64,000 nucleotides of DNA from CADCTB01 sp035494015 (GTDB lineage Bacteria; Actinomycetota; Acidimicrobiia; Acidimicrobiales; AC-14). Below the pieces are notes generated by a model that worked only from the letters and a program-made list of their open reading frames with translations, had not been told where the DNA came from and did not search any database. The translations under genes and the position numbers were made by a program. The stretch's first letter is position 1; each line of letters opens with the position of its first letter. Positions 49,217 to 57,601 of this stretch are shown piece after piece. The DNA is taken from assembly GCA_035494015.1 (NCBI GenBank), contig DATJHJ010000089.1, positions 1 through 64,000 on the forward strand. Direction: 5' to 3'.

Positions 49217-50395
49217 TCACCGCCCCGGCTGCCACTCCAGGAAGACGAGGGTGGCGTCGTCGGCCAGCTCGCCCCCGCGGTGCTCGCGGAGGCGGCGCAC
49301 CAACCGGCGCAGAACCTCGGCCACCGGCAGGCTGCCGCCCATGAACTCCTCGGCCGCGTCGACGAGCCGCTCGACCCCGAACTGGGCGCCCCCCTGGGGC
49401 CGGGCCTCGGTCACCCCGTCCGAGTAGAACAGGATCCGGTCGGCCGGCTGGAGGTGCTGCTCCCCCACCTCGGCGATGCGCACGCCCAGGCCGAGCGGCA
49501 GGCAGGAGTCGACCGTCATCTCCGACACCACCCTCTGGCCCCGGATGAGCAGCGGCGGCGGGTGGCCGGCGTTGACCCAGTTGAACGTGCCGGTACCGAC
49601 GTCCAGCTCGCACAGGTGGCCGGTGACGAAGCACTCGCCGGCGAAGTGCTCGACCAGGGCGTCGTCGACCTGCTCGGCCACCACCGTGATGGGCAACCCG
49701 CGCCGGCGACCGTGGCGGAACCCGCCCAGGGCCAGGGTGCTGGCCAGGGTGGAGTGCACCCCGTGGCCCATGGCGTCCAGGATGGCGAAGCCGAGCGTCT
49801 CGCCGTTGAGCGAGTAGTCGAAGGCGTCGCCGGCCACGAAGTAGGCCGGCTCGAGGATGCCGGCGATCGACACCTCGGGCGACGAGAAGGCAAGCGGCGG
49901 CATGAGCATGTCCCACTGCATCTCGGCGGCCAGGTTCATCGGGCGCCGCCGCCGGCGCAGCTCGATGAGGTCGGTGTACCGGCCCGCGGTGTGGACCAGG
50001 TGCCCGGCGAGGAGGCCCAGGTCGTCGCACAGCGCCACGAGGTCGTCGTCGAGCTCGGGGAAGCCGAACTCGAGGACGCCGATCCGCTCCGCCCGCTCCC
50101 GGATGGGGGCCCAGACGCGCCAGCCGCCGTCGACCTGCGCGGTGACCACCTGCTGGACCTGGAAGGCCCGCCCGGCCAGCGTCCCCTCGACGTTCACCCC
50201 CTTGGGCTCCTCGTCGAGCAGGTCCGTAGCGATCCCGACCGGCTGCAGGGTGAGCTGCTCGTAGTCGACGACGTAAAGAACAAGGTGGTTCCCGCCCGCC
50301 TCGCCCAGGGCGGCGGCGATGTCGGCGGCCAGAAGATCCGGCGGGGTCAGCGAGGCGCGCCGGAGCAGGTCCCCGATGATCTGCCGGCTGCGCAC
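49217..50395 (-). CDS. GAF-SpoIIE phosphatase
   Basis: A 392-residue PP2C phosphatase. A GAF-like N-terminal half (~1-140) is followed by a SpoIIE domain: MQWDMLMPPLAFSSPEV, YFVAGDAFDYSL (metal Asp), FAILDAMGHGVHSTLAST, NAGHPPPLLI and LADDATLVFLEW. It would act on a phospho-STAS antagonist. It is convergent with the RsbW-like gene and divergent from the YihY gene, with only 45 nt to it. Confidence 0.88.
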   Translation of the reverse strand: MRSRQIIGDLLRRASLTPPDLLAADIAAALGEAGGNHLVLYVVDYEQLTLQPVGIATDLLDEEPKGVNVEGTLAGRAFQVQQVVTAQVDGGWRVWAPIRERAERIGVLEFGFPELDDDLVALCDDLGLLAGHLVHTAGRYTDLIELRRRRRPMNLAAEMQWDMLMPPLAFSSPEVSIAGILEPAYFVAGDAFDYSLNGETLGFAILDAMGHGVHSTLASTLALGGFRHGRRRGLPITVVAEQVDDALVEHFAGECFVTGHLCELDVGTGTFNWVNAGHPPPLLIRGQRVVSEMTVDSCLPLGLGVRIAEVGEQHLQPADRILFYSDGVTEARPQGGAQFGVERLVDAAEEFMGGSLPVAEVLRRLVRRLREHRGGELADDATLVFLEWQPGR

Positions 50396-50440
50396 CGGAC
50401 CAGCTTACGGAGCAGCGGCCGAATGGGGTAAGGAGGGGGC

Positions 50441-51415
50441 GTGAACGCCGTCGAATCCTTGGTTAGAAGGGTCGACCGCTACCAGCAGGGCCATCGACGA
50501 GTGGCCATCGGGTTCGGCGTCATCAAGAAGTTCGGCGACGACCGGGCCGGGAGCCTGGCCGCCCTGATCACCTACTACGGCTTCCTGGCCCTGTTCCCCC
50601 TGCTGTTGTTCCTAACCACGGTGCTGGGCTTCATCCTCGGACGGGACAGCGGGGCGCAGCGGAACGTCCTCAACTCGGCCCTCAAGGACTTCCCGATCAT
50701 CGGCAACCAGCTGGTCGACTCCATCCGGCCTCTGCGGGGCAACGCCGCCGCCCTCGCCGTGGGCCTGGGGTTCTCGATCTGGGGCGGGCTGGGGGTCACC
50801 CAAGCCGGGCAGCTGGCCATGGCCGAAGTGTGGAACGTGCCCGACGTGATCCGGCCCAACTTCGTCACCCGCCTCGTGCGTGGGCTCGGCCTGTTCGCCA
50901 TCCTCGGGATCGGCGTCCTGGCCAGCACCATGCTGGCCGCCACCTCGACCTTTGGCGGGGGGTCGGGAGCGTTCAAGATCGCCGCCGCCCTGGCGTCGGT
51001 GGCCCTCAACGTCAGCCTGTACACCCTGGCGTTCCGGGTCCTGACCCCGGCCAGCATCCCGACCGCCGACCTCGTACCCGGGGCGGCTGCCGCCGGCGTG
51101 GCCTGGTCGGCCCTCCAGGCCCTGGGGGGTTACCTCGTCGGGCACCAGCTCCGCCATGCCAGCCAGGTCTACGGGTACTTCGCGTCCGTGCTCGGGCTGG
51201 TGTCGTGGCTCTACCTCGGTGCCCAGGTCACCCTCTACGCCGCCGAGTGGAACGTCGTCCGCGTCCGCCGCCTGTGGCCCCGCAGCATCCTCCAGCCCCC
51301 CCTGACCGAGGCCGATCGGCGCACCTTCGACGCCATCGCCCGCCAGGGCGAACGCCGCCCGGAACAGCAGGTCGAGTCGAGCTGGGAAGACACCCCGACG
51401 GCGCCGTCGGGGTGA
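50441..51415 (+). CDS. YihY/BrkB-family inner-membrane protein
   Basis: A 324-residue protein with six transmembrane helices of the YihY (BrkB, formerly mis-named RNase BN) family: GSLAALITYYGFLALFPLLL, then SIWGGLGVTQAGQLAMAEVW, and YGYFASVLGLVSWLYLGAQV. Function is unknown; some members affect membrane or complement resistance. C-terminus is charged. The small membrane ORF at 51434 converges on it. Confidence 0.88.
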   Translation: MNAVESLVRRVDRYQQGHRRVAIGFGVIKKFGDDRAGSLAALITYYGFLALFPLLLFLTTVLGFILGRDSGAQRNVLNSALKDFPIIGNQLVDSIRPLRGNAAALAVGLGFSIWGGLGVTQAGQLAMAEVWNVPDVIRPNFVTRLVRGLGLFAILGIGVLASTMLAATSTFGGGSGAFKIAAALASVALNVSLYTLAFRVLTPASIPTADLVPGAAAAGVAWSALQALGGYLVGHQLRHASQVYGYFASVLGLVSWLYLGAQVTLYAAEWNVVRVRRLWPRSILQPPLTEADRRTFDAIARQGERRPEQQVESSWEDTPTAPSG

Positions 51416-51433
51416 TGTCCCGGCCGCGGGCCG

Positions 51434-51520
51434 CTACAGCCGGCGGCGCCCCCGGTAGGCGTACCCACCCCCACCGAACAGCAGGAACAGGACGACGATG
51501 ATGAGGATGAGGGTGAGCAT
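51434..51520 (-). CDS. 28-residue membrane peptide
   Basis: ATG at 51520 to stop at 51434 encodes one transmembrane helix (MLTLILIIVVLFLLFGG) followed by a GYAYRGRRRL basic tail, a compact single-span protein like those widely conserved in actinobacteria. The helix-then-Arg pattern supports real coding, inner-side positive. Confidence 0.5.
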   Translation of the reverse strand: MLTLILIIVVLFLLFGGGGYAYRGRRRL

Positions 51521-51617
51521 GACCAGTTCGTGCCCCCCACCGTCACCCGGCAAACGCGCTCAGCGCGACCAGGCCGCGATCGAGGACGCGCCGCAGGGCC
51601 AGGGTCGGCGATGTGAA

Positions 51618-52451
51618 CTACGAGGCGATCCCGATGGCGATGCGAGGTTGGCGGGCGGGGTCGAGCCAGCGCAGCACCGAGAGGAGCTGGTCGACGGGCA
51701 GGGAGACGCAACCGGCGGTCGGCCCGCCGGTGGACTCGTGCAGGAAGATGGCACTGCCCAGTCCCGGGGTGCGGTCGGCGTTGTAGGCGATGACGGCCCC
51801 GTACTCATAGGCCGGCGTCGTGTACATGGGCTCCGGGTCCGCGCCCACGCTCTCCGTGGCGCTGTCCCGCCAGAGGTTGTACGTGGGGCTGGCCGGGTCG
51901 TCGTCCCAGACGATCGACCGGCTGGTGATGCGGCGGTACGCGAAGTTGACACCGGGGTCGGCCAACACCCCGAAGAAGAAGTCGAACGCGTACACGCCCG
52001 AGGGGGTGCGGCCGTCACCCTCCCGCTTGGCCCCGGGCGGCGCGATGCCCCGGGTGCCGACTCGCGCCGTCCAGGGGCCGTAGACCGCCCGCCATGCCGT
52101 GCCGACCCGCTCGTAGGCGGTCAGGGTCGCGGTCGTGGCCCCGGGGGCGGCCGCGGTCACCAGCACGGCCTGGCCCGCCGACCCCACGTCGCCCAGACGG
52201 GCGTCGGGGAGGACGGCGCCGGCGGTCGTCGTGGTGGTCGGGACGGTCGTGGTGGGGACGGTGGCTCGCGTCGGCGTGACGGGCGCGGAGGTCGTGGTCG
52301 TCGAGGGCGGGACCGTGGTCGTGGACGTGGGGTCCGCCACGGAGCTCGTGGTCGACGACGCCGCCGGCGTGGCCTGGGGTGCCGCCGATCCGCAACTCAC
52401 CGCCACCAGGGCCAGGAGCACGACCGTCGCACTGCGCCGGACCGATCGCAC
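51618..52451 (-). CDS. L,D-transpeptidase (YkuD) lipoprotein
   Basis: A 277-residue lipoprotein (lipobox LVAVSC) with a Thr-rich linker (~30-80) and a YkuD catalytic domain. Active-site motif HESTGGPTAGCVSLP has the His and catalytic Cys. It forms 3-3 cross-links or attaches proteins to peptidoglycan. GTG start lies 6 nt from TAGAGT on the minus strand; the divergent M15 peptidase promoter overlaps it (52457-52463). The product and the M15 product are thus jointly controlled. Confidence 0.87.
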   Translation of the reverse strand: MRSVRRSATVVLLALVAVSCGSAAPQATPAASSTTSSVADPTSTTTVPPSTTTTSAPVTPTRATVPTTTVPTTTTTAGAVLPDARLGDVGSAGQAVLVTAAAPGATTATLTAYERVGTAWRAVYGPWTARVGTRGIAPPGAKREGDGRTPSGVYAFDFFFGVLADPGVNFAYRRITSRSIVWDDDPASPTYNLWRDSATESVGADPEPMYTTPAYEYGAVIAYNADRTPGLGSAIFLHESTGGPTAGCVSLPVDQLLSVLRWLDPARQPRIAIGIAS

Positions 52452-52456
52452 GAAAC

Positions 52457-52463
52457 TACTCTA
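52457..52463. promoter_or_regulatory. Overlapping divergent -10 hexamers
   Basis: TACTCT (plus, 52457-52462) and TAGAGT (minus, 52463-52458) share five bases. Each is 8 or 6 nt from its GTG (52471 and 52451). Only 19 nt separate the two start codons, so the two polymerases would compete. Confidence 0.6.
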
Positions 52464-52470
52464 GAGAGTC

Positions 52471-53256
52471 GTGCCTGGACGTCGGAGCGGCTGGGGCCTG
52501 GTCGCCGTGGTCGGCGCGCTCATGACCGCGTGCTCGGGCTCCCCCACGGTCCGCACTGCCGCCTCCGACCCGACCACGGCCCTCCCGGTGTCAACGACCG
52601 TGGTGGTGAGCACGACCACGACAACCCTCAGGCCGGCGACCACGACCACCGTCACGCCCACGACCTCGACCTCGACCGCGGCACCGGCCGCCCCGTTCGC
52701 GGGGACGACCGCACGGGTCACCGCCGCCGACCTGCCCGCGTCCTGGCGCCCCGGCTGCCCCGTCGGCCCCGAGGACCTCCGCCTCCTGTCGATGTCGTAC
52801 TGGGGGTTCGACGATCGCCCGCACACTGGCACGATGGTGGTGAGCGCGGCCGCCGCCCCTGCCGTTCTCGACGTCTTCCACCGGCTCTACGACCGGCGCT
52901 TCCCGATCCGGCGGATGGAGCCGGTCGACGTGTATGGCGGCAGTGACGACGCGTCGATCGCGGCCGACAACACCGCCGCCTTCAACTGCCGCAACGCGGT
53001 GGCCAGCGGGCCGCCGCACTGGTCGGCCCACGCTTACGGCGAGGCGATCGACGTCAACCCGGTCGAGAACCCGTACCTCGAGGGCGGGCAGGTCCTGCCG
53101 CCCGCAGGCGCCGCCTACCTCAACCGGGCCGATGTCCGTGCCGGGATGGCGGTCAAAGGCGGCGAGCTGAACAACGCCTTCGCCGCCGCCGGCTGGTACT
53201 GGGGCGGCGTCTGGGCCTCCCCCGATTACCAACACTTCTCGTCGACCGGCGGATGA
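52471..53256 (+). CDS. M15 family D-Ala-D-Ala carboxypeptidase-like lipoprotein
   Basis: A 261-residue lipoprotein (lipobox ALMTAC) with a Thr/Ser-rich linker and a peptidase M15/VanY-like domain: zinc ligands in HWSAHAYGEAIDVNPVENP (H-x6-D) and DYQHFSSTGG (H). These cut D-Ala-D-Ala or L-D bonds in peptidoglycan. The divergent partner is an L,D-transpeptidase. The stop overlaps the next start (ATGA). Confidence 0.85.
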   Translation: MPGRRSGWGLVAVVGALMTACSGSPTVRTAASDPTTALPVSTTVVVSTTTTTLRPATTTTVTPTTSTSTAAPAAPFAGTTARVTAADLPASWRPGCPVGPEDLRLLSMSYWGFDDRPHTGTMVVSAAAAPAVLDVFHRLYDRRFPIRRMEPVDVYGGSDDASIAADNTAAFNCRNAVASGPPHWSAHAYGEAIDVNPVENPYLEGGQVLPPAGAAYLNRADVRAGMAVKGGELNNAFAAAGWYWGGVWASPDYQHFSSTGG

Positions 53257-54092
53257 GGCCCGCCCCCACCGTCGCCGGCGTGGTGCTCGTCCTGACCGCG
53301 GCCTGCGGTGGGTCGGCCCGTTCGACCGGCAGCGACCCGGTCGCCAACGCCGAGGACCCCGCCGTGGTCTTGGCCAACTCGCAGTACCCCGAGCTTCCCG
53401 TCGACGGGCTCAAGGCCCGCTGGCTGCTCGACACCGGCCAGCACCTGACCCACGTCCTGTCCTTCGTCGAGGGCCTGCGCCTGGACGAGAAAGCAGCCAC
53501 CGATGCGCTGCGCCACTTTGAGGACCTGCGCCAGCAGGTCGACCTCGCCGTCGACGGTGAGGCGGCGACGCTCACCTACACGGTCCGGCCCCGCAACTAC
53601 CCGCAGCGGTACGTGGTTATCGTCCCCGACGGCGCGCCGCTCCCCCGCTGGGCAGGTCGGCCCGAGGAGGGCCGGTCGTTCGCGTCCACTCGTCCGGTCA
53701 ACGTCGACCACGCCGTCACCGTGATCCGCGTCGCCAACAAGCCGTTCGGCTTCGTCGCCCCCTTCGATGCCCTGCCCCCGGCCGGGCAGCTCGACCTGGC
53801 GTTCCTCGGCGGGGCGTGCGCCCGCTCGACGGCGATAACCACCGACGAGGCGGCGGCGTACAAGTACGGGGCCAACATCCACAATCAGGGCGAAGGGGTG
53901 ATCTGCGACGCCGAGACCCGCCAGCTGGCCGGCCGTCAGCAGGGGCTGGCGCCCTCGGCCATGGCCGCGGTGGCCGCCGCCAACCGCGTCCCATCCCACG
54001 CTCCCACTGCCCCGGCGCTCGTCGCCCCGCCCTTCGACGAGCGCCGCTACGCCGCGCTCCCGGCCCTTGGGCCGATTTTCACCCTCGCCTGA
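53253..54092 (+). CDS. Lipoprotein of unknown function
   Basis: A 279-residue protein, lipobox LVLTAACG. No domain recognised. It is translationally coupled to the M15 peptidase gene, so it may belong to cell-wall remodelling. Patterns such as LDTGQHLTHVLSFVEGLRLD and NIHNQGEGVICDAE are not diagnostic. Palindrome copy E follows the stop by 4 nt. Confidence 0.6.
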   Translation: MRPAPTVAGVVLVLTAACGGSARSTGSDPVANAEDPAVVLANSQYPELPVDGLKARWLLDTGQHLTHVLSFVEGLRLDEKAATDALRHFEDLRQQVDLAVDGEAATLTYTVRPRNYPQRYVVIVPDGAPLPRWAGRPEEGRSFASTRPVNVDHAVTVIRVANKPFGFVAPFDALPPAGQLDLAFLGGACARSTAITTDEAAAYKYGANIHNQGEGVICDAETRQLAGRQQGLAPSAMAAVAAANRVPSHAPTAPALVAPPFDERRYAALPALGPIFTLA

Positions 54093-54096
54093 TCGC

Positions 54097-54141
54097 TTTC
54101 CGGGCCCAGAAGTACCCCCAGGGTACTTTCAGGCCCGGAAA
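54097..54141. repeat. Palindromic repeat, family 2, copy E
   Basis: A 45-nt hairpin identical to copy D at 40673, beginning TTTCCGGGCCCAGAAGTACC. It is located 4 nt after a plus-strand gene and 22 nt from a minus-strand pseudogene, again between convergent ends. Confidence 0.85.
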
Positions 54142-54163
54142 CCTTGATCGGAGTCGACCGCCG

Positions 54164-54990
54164 CTACGAGGAGGGCCTGAGGACCAGTTGTCCTCCTTGT
54201 GCTTGAAGGTGTCGTAGGCGCTCGGGGCGTCGTCGAGGGCCAGCCGTGGCGCAGGGCGTGGGGCCGCTCGGTCTCGAGGCGGACAGCCTGCTTGACCCGG
54301 TCGTAGGCGTGGATCGGGCCGCTGCCGTGATGGGCCTCCATGCCGACCGCGTCGATGCAGGCGTCCGGCCCCGCCCGCCGGTCAGGTCCTTGAGGGCCTG
54401 GTGGACGTCGACCTCCTCGTAGTTGAAAACCTCGGCGCCGCTGTTGGCCCGGGCCATCTCCAGCCGGTACGGGAGACGGTCGATGACGATCACCTTGGCC
54501 GCCCCGAGGAGGGAGGCGCTGGCGGCGGCGAACTGCCCGACCGGGCCCGCGCCCCACACGGCCACCACGTCGCCCGCCTTGATGTCGCACATCTCGGCGC
54601 CCATGTAGCCGGTGGGCAGGATGTCGGACAGGAACAGGACCTGCTCGTCGGTGAGGTCGCTCTCGATCTTCAGCGGGGCGATGTCGGCGAAGGGCACCCT
54701 GGCGTACTCGGCCTGACCGCCGGCGTACCCACCGGTGAGGTGCGAGTACCCGAAGATGCCCGCGGTGGGGAACCCGAACATGGCCTCGGCCATCGCCGCG
54801 TTGGGATTGGAGTTCTCGCACAGTGAGTACAGGCCCCGCTGGCAGCTCAGGCACGCCCCGCAGGCGATCGGGAACGGCACCACGACGCGGTTCGACCTCG
54901 CCCATGAACTCGTGGCCGAGGATGTCGCCCTTCTCCATGGACGGGATGTAGCCGTCGAGCAGATGCAGGTCCGACCCGCAGGGCGTCCTC
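54164..54990 (-). pseudogene. Zinc alcohol dehydrogenase, decayed by deletions
   Basis: Recognisable pieces of a ~390-residue zinc-dependent dehydrogenase occur in order but in different frames: GSDLHLLDGYIPSMEKGDIL, VVVPFPIACGACLSCQRGLY, GYAGGQAEYARVPFADIAPL, VAVWGAGPVGQFAAASASLL, PDACIDAVGMEAHHGSG, and a C-terminal bit LDDAPSAYDTFKHKED. The N-terminus (about the first 40 residues) and ~90-110 residues between PHALRHG and LDDAP are missing, and short gaps and frameshifts separate the rest. Not functional. Confidence 0.8.
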
Positions 54991-55339
54991 CTGGTGCAGC
55001 GTGTTCCGCGTCCGGCTCCCGAGCGGGGCGCCGTCGGACCGGGCGATTTCGCCGGTCTCCACGATCTGCTTGAACCGGCGCAGGTCGTCGCCGATCTGCT
55101 GGTTCGGCTCCTCGCCGAACACCTTCGCCGCCGCCGCCCCCAGCGCCCCGGCCGGCGGCGCGTACTCGATCTCCACGAACACCTCGGTGCCGCGCCCGCC
55201 AGGAGCAGGTTCGAACCGGACCGACCCCGAGTTCTCGACCGACGCGCCCTCGGTCGACCGCCAGGCGCTCGAAGTCCCGCCAGCGGGCGTACAGATCTTC
55301 GGCTGGTGCGTTGATGGTGATGGCGGTCCGAGCGTCCAC
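54990..55339 (-). pseudogene. SRPBCC-family gene, internally deleted
   Basis: The N-terminal piece TAITINAPAEDLYARWRDFE and a C-terminal piece VFVEIEYAPPAGALGAAAAK, VFGEEPNQQIGDDLRRFKQI belong to one SRPBCC (START/polyketide-cyclase-like) protein, but about 60 central residues are gone and the frame shifts. Intact relatives commonly lie before a zinc dehydrogenase, as here. Same decay style as the adjacent pseudogene. Confidence 0.75.
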
Positions 55340-55450
55340 GCCGACTCCTGTCCGAACTTGCTGGGGTTTCCGCCGGCTCCCGCTGTCGCACGGCTGACGT
55401 CCCCAAACGCGCCGCCGGGCTCTACCCCCCGTGCCGGCCAAACCGATCGT

Positions 55451-56005
55451 TCAGCCGCGGGTCCCGAACGACGACGAGAGCAGGAAGCGACCGGTGGTGG
55501 CGTCCGTCACGTCGAGCTGGTCGGCCAGGAAGCACGACGCCGCCCCCGACGAGCCGCCGGCGGCCACCATGGGTACGGCGTGGGTGACCACGACCCAGAC
55601 CAGCACGCCCTGGTACAGCGGGGTCGACGACACGCCGGCGCCCATCGCCGCCGGGAAATCCGCCGACATGCGGGCGAGGACGAGTTCGTACCGGACGCCG
55701 GCGCGCTTGGCCGTGAGGGCGGCCTGCCACGCCCGCTCCGGGGGCAACAGTGGGGCGTCCTCCGGCCCCGGTGGCAGGAGGGTGATGCTGGCCTTGGGGA
55801 ACGATTCCGGCGCCGGGAGCCGATCGGGAACCGGCATCGCCGCCGCCGCCTGCCCGGCAGCGGCAAGGCCGGCCTCGCCGCACCCGCTTGCGTTCACCGT
55901 GCCCGGCGCGCTGGCCCCCCCTCCGGCATGGCCGGTCACACCGCACGCCGTCAACAGCAGCCCCAACGTCCCCGCCGCGACCGCCGCTGCTCGCCGTCGA
56001 GCCAT
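55451..56005 (-). CDS. Lipoprotein of unknown function
   Basis: A 184-residue protein with lipobox LLLTACG (Cys21). The mature part contains VLVWVVVTHAVPMVAAGGSS, a strongly hydrophobic strand, and ends LLSSSFGTRG. No family recognised. It lies between the pseudogenes and the MarR gene, same strand, without overlaps. Confidence 0.6.
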   Translation of the reverse strand: MARRRAAAVAAGTLGLLLTACGVTGHAGGGASAPGTVNASGCGEAGLAAAGQAAAAMPVPDRLPAPESFPKASITLLPPGPEDAPLLPPERAWQAALTAKRAGVRYELVLARMSADFPAAMGAGVSSTPLYQGVLVWVVVTHAVPMVAAGGSSGAASCFLADQLDVTDATTGRFLLSSSFGTRG

Positions 56006-56077
56006 TGCCGCTCCAAGTCGAGCCGGGCGACCCGCCCGGGTCTTCCCCTATGTTCCCACTGGCGTGCGAGCGGCGCG

Positions 56078-56644
56078 TCAGGTCCGGCGGAGTTGGGGTG
56101 GCTTTCGTCGAGCGGCGGGCGCCGGGATGTCGACGGGCAGGGCCTCGATGCCCTGGCGAACGATCGCCAGGGTGTCCAGCAAGGCGTGCAGCGCGTCGTC
56201 GTCCAGCGCAGCCATGACCACCGTGGCCACTTGCTGGATCCGTGGCAACACCGCGTCGAGCACCGGTCCCGCGGCCGGCGTCACCTCGACGAGCACCCGC
56301 CGGCGGTCGCTGGGGTCGGCCGACCGGATGATGTACCCGTTGCGTTCGAGGGTGTCGAGCACTGTCGTCATCGTCCCGCTGGTGATGTGCATGTGGCTGC
56401 TCACCTCCCCCGCGGGCAGGGGCCCGCCGCTGCCTTCGATCACGGCCAGCGCGTTCAGCGCGGCATGCGAAAGGCCATGGACGCGGGCCATCTGTGCCAC
56501 CACCGATTCGACAAAGCTGCCGACCACTTCGATCTCGCGAAAGGCCCGGCTGGCCGTCCACCGTGCCCCGGGGTACTCCCGCTCGAACGCCTGGGCTTCG
56601 GGTGGGTAGGGCTGGGCGGCCGGCCTGCGGGACCGGCCACCCAT
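56078..56644 (-). CDS. MarR-family transcriptional regulator
   Basis: A 188-residue MarR regulator with the winged-helix signature ALNALAVIEGSGGPLPAGEV, MHITSGTMTTVLDTLERNGY, then RSADPSDRRRVLVEVTPAA (wing). It would bind a palindrome; one lies at 56978-56995 in front of the upstream gene of the same strand, so the operon is likely self-regulated. ATG at 56644 is a sensible start; longer frames lack support. Confidence 0.85.
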   Translation of the reverse strand: MGGRSRRPAAQPYPPEAQAFEREYPGARWTASRAFREIEVVGSFVESVVAQMARVHGLSHAALNALAVIEGSGGPLPAGEVSSHMHITSGTMTTVLDTLERNGYIIRSADPSDRRRVLVEVTPAAGPVLDAVLPRIQQVATVVMAALDDDALHALLDTLAIVRQGIEALPVDIPAPAARRKPPQLRRT

Positions 56645-56663
56645 CCCCGGCGACGTTTCCAGA

Positions 56664-56939
56664 TCAGGCCTCGACCGCGAGCTCGATCCGCGGCGGCCCG
56701 GAGACGCCGGCCCGCCCCATCGCCTCACGAAGCTCGTCGCTGCCGGCGAAGCCCTGTGCCTGCTCGAGGCTCGGGAACCGGTGCAGGACGAAGACGTCCT
56801 GCTCGTCGTTCGGGTCGACCAGCACCTCGGCGCCGAAGCAGCCGTACTGCTGGCGCAGATCCTCCACGCTGTCGTAGACCGCCCGCCACGTGGCGTAGTC
56901 CCCCACCTGGTGACGCACGATCATCGTCGCTCCAGCCAT
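56664..56939 (-). CDS. ABM/dimeric-barrel small protein
   Basis: A 91-residue single-domain protein: MIVRHQVGDYATWRAVYD, then DVFVLHRFPSLEQAQGFAGS, a dimeric alpha+beta barrel pattern as in ABM, EthD or YCII-type proteins. Shine-Dalgarno GGGGAGG sets the ATG. It is 19 nt upstream of the MarR gene, whose ligand it may process (inference). Confidence 0.65.
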   Translation of the reverse strand: MAGATMIVRHQVGDYATWRAVYDSVEDLRQQYGCFGAEVLVDPNDEQDVFVLHRFPSLEQAQGFAGSDELREAMGRAGVSGPPRIELAVEA

Positions 56940-56977
56940 CAGCCCTCCCCGTTTGTCGCGGACCCTTTGGTCCCAAG

Positions 56978-56995
56978 TAGCTTGATAGCAAGCTA
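56978..56995. promoter_or_regulatory. Candidate MarR operator
   Basis: TAGCTT-GATAGC-AAGCTA is an inverted repeat of 6-nt arms around a 6-nt spacer, 38 nt upstream of the ABM gene start. It lies in AT-rich sequence for this genome and has MarR-type size and symmetry. Confidence 0.5.
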
Positions 56996-57036
56996 AATCC
57001 CCGAGCTGGCTCGTGTCAAGGCGCGAACATGACAAG

Positions 57037-57573
57037 GTGGCCGGGACGTACGTGGCACTGCTCCGGGGGATCAACGTCGGTGGCAAGTCCCCCGTCGACA
57101 TGCGGCGGCTGGCGACGACGTTCGAGCGCCTGGGGCTTACCGGCGTGCGCACCTACATCAACTCCGGCAACATCCTCTTCACGTCCAGCGACGACGTTCA
57201 CGAAGCGCCGATCGAGGCGGCCATTGCCGAGGACTTCGGGCTCGAGGTCCCCGTCCTGCTCCGCAGCGCCGACGACCTGCGCCGGCTCACCGACGCGGTG
57301 CCTGCCCAGTGGGTCAACGACGGGACGATGAAATGCGACGTGTTCTTTCTGTGGCCGGACGTCGACCGCCCGTCCGTGCTTGAACAGGTGCCCCATCGGC
57401 CGGAGATCGAGGACGTGCGCTATTTCCCGGGCGCCTTCGTCCGGCGAATCGACCGCGCCTCGATCAACAGGAGCCCTCTGACCAAGATCGTCGGGTCCGA
57501 GATCTACCGCCGGTTGACCGTGCGCAACATCAACACCGTCCGCAAGCTGCGGGCGATGGCCACCGGCGGGTGA
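57037..57573 (+). CDS. DUF1697 protein
   Basis: A 178-residue DUF1697 protein: TYVALLRGINVGGKSPVDM at the N-terminus, VRTYINSGNILFTSSDDV, and RSPLTKIVGSEIYRRLTVRN near the end are typical. Function unknown. GTG at 57037 places the conserved TYVALLRG at residue ~4; GTG at 57013 is an alternative. Divergent from the ABM/MarR pair. Confidence 0.88.
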   Translation: MAGTYVALLRGINVGGKSPVDMRRLATTFERLGLTGVRTYINSGNILFTSSDDVHEAPIEAAIAEDFGLEVPVLLRSADDLRRLTDAVPAQWVNDGTMKCDVFFLWPDVDRPSVLEQVPHRPEIEDVRYFPGAFVRRIDRASINRSPLTKIVGSEIYRRLTVRNINTVRKLRAMATGG

Positions 57574-57601
57574 CCCCCGCCGCGGCCCCGAAAGGAGACG
57601 C

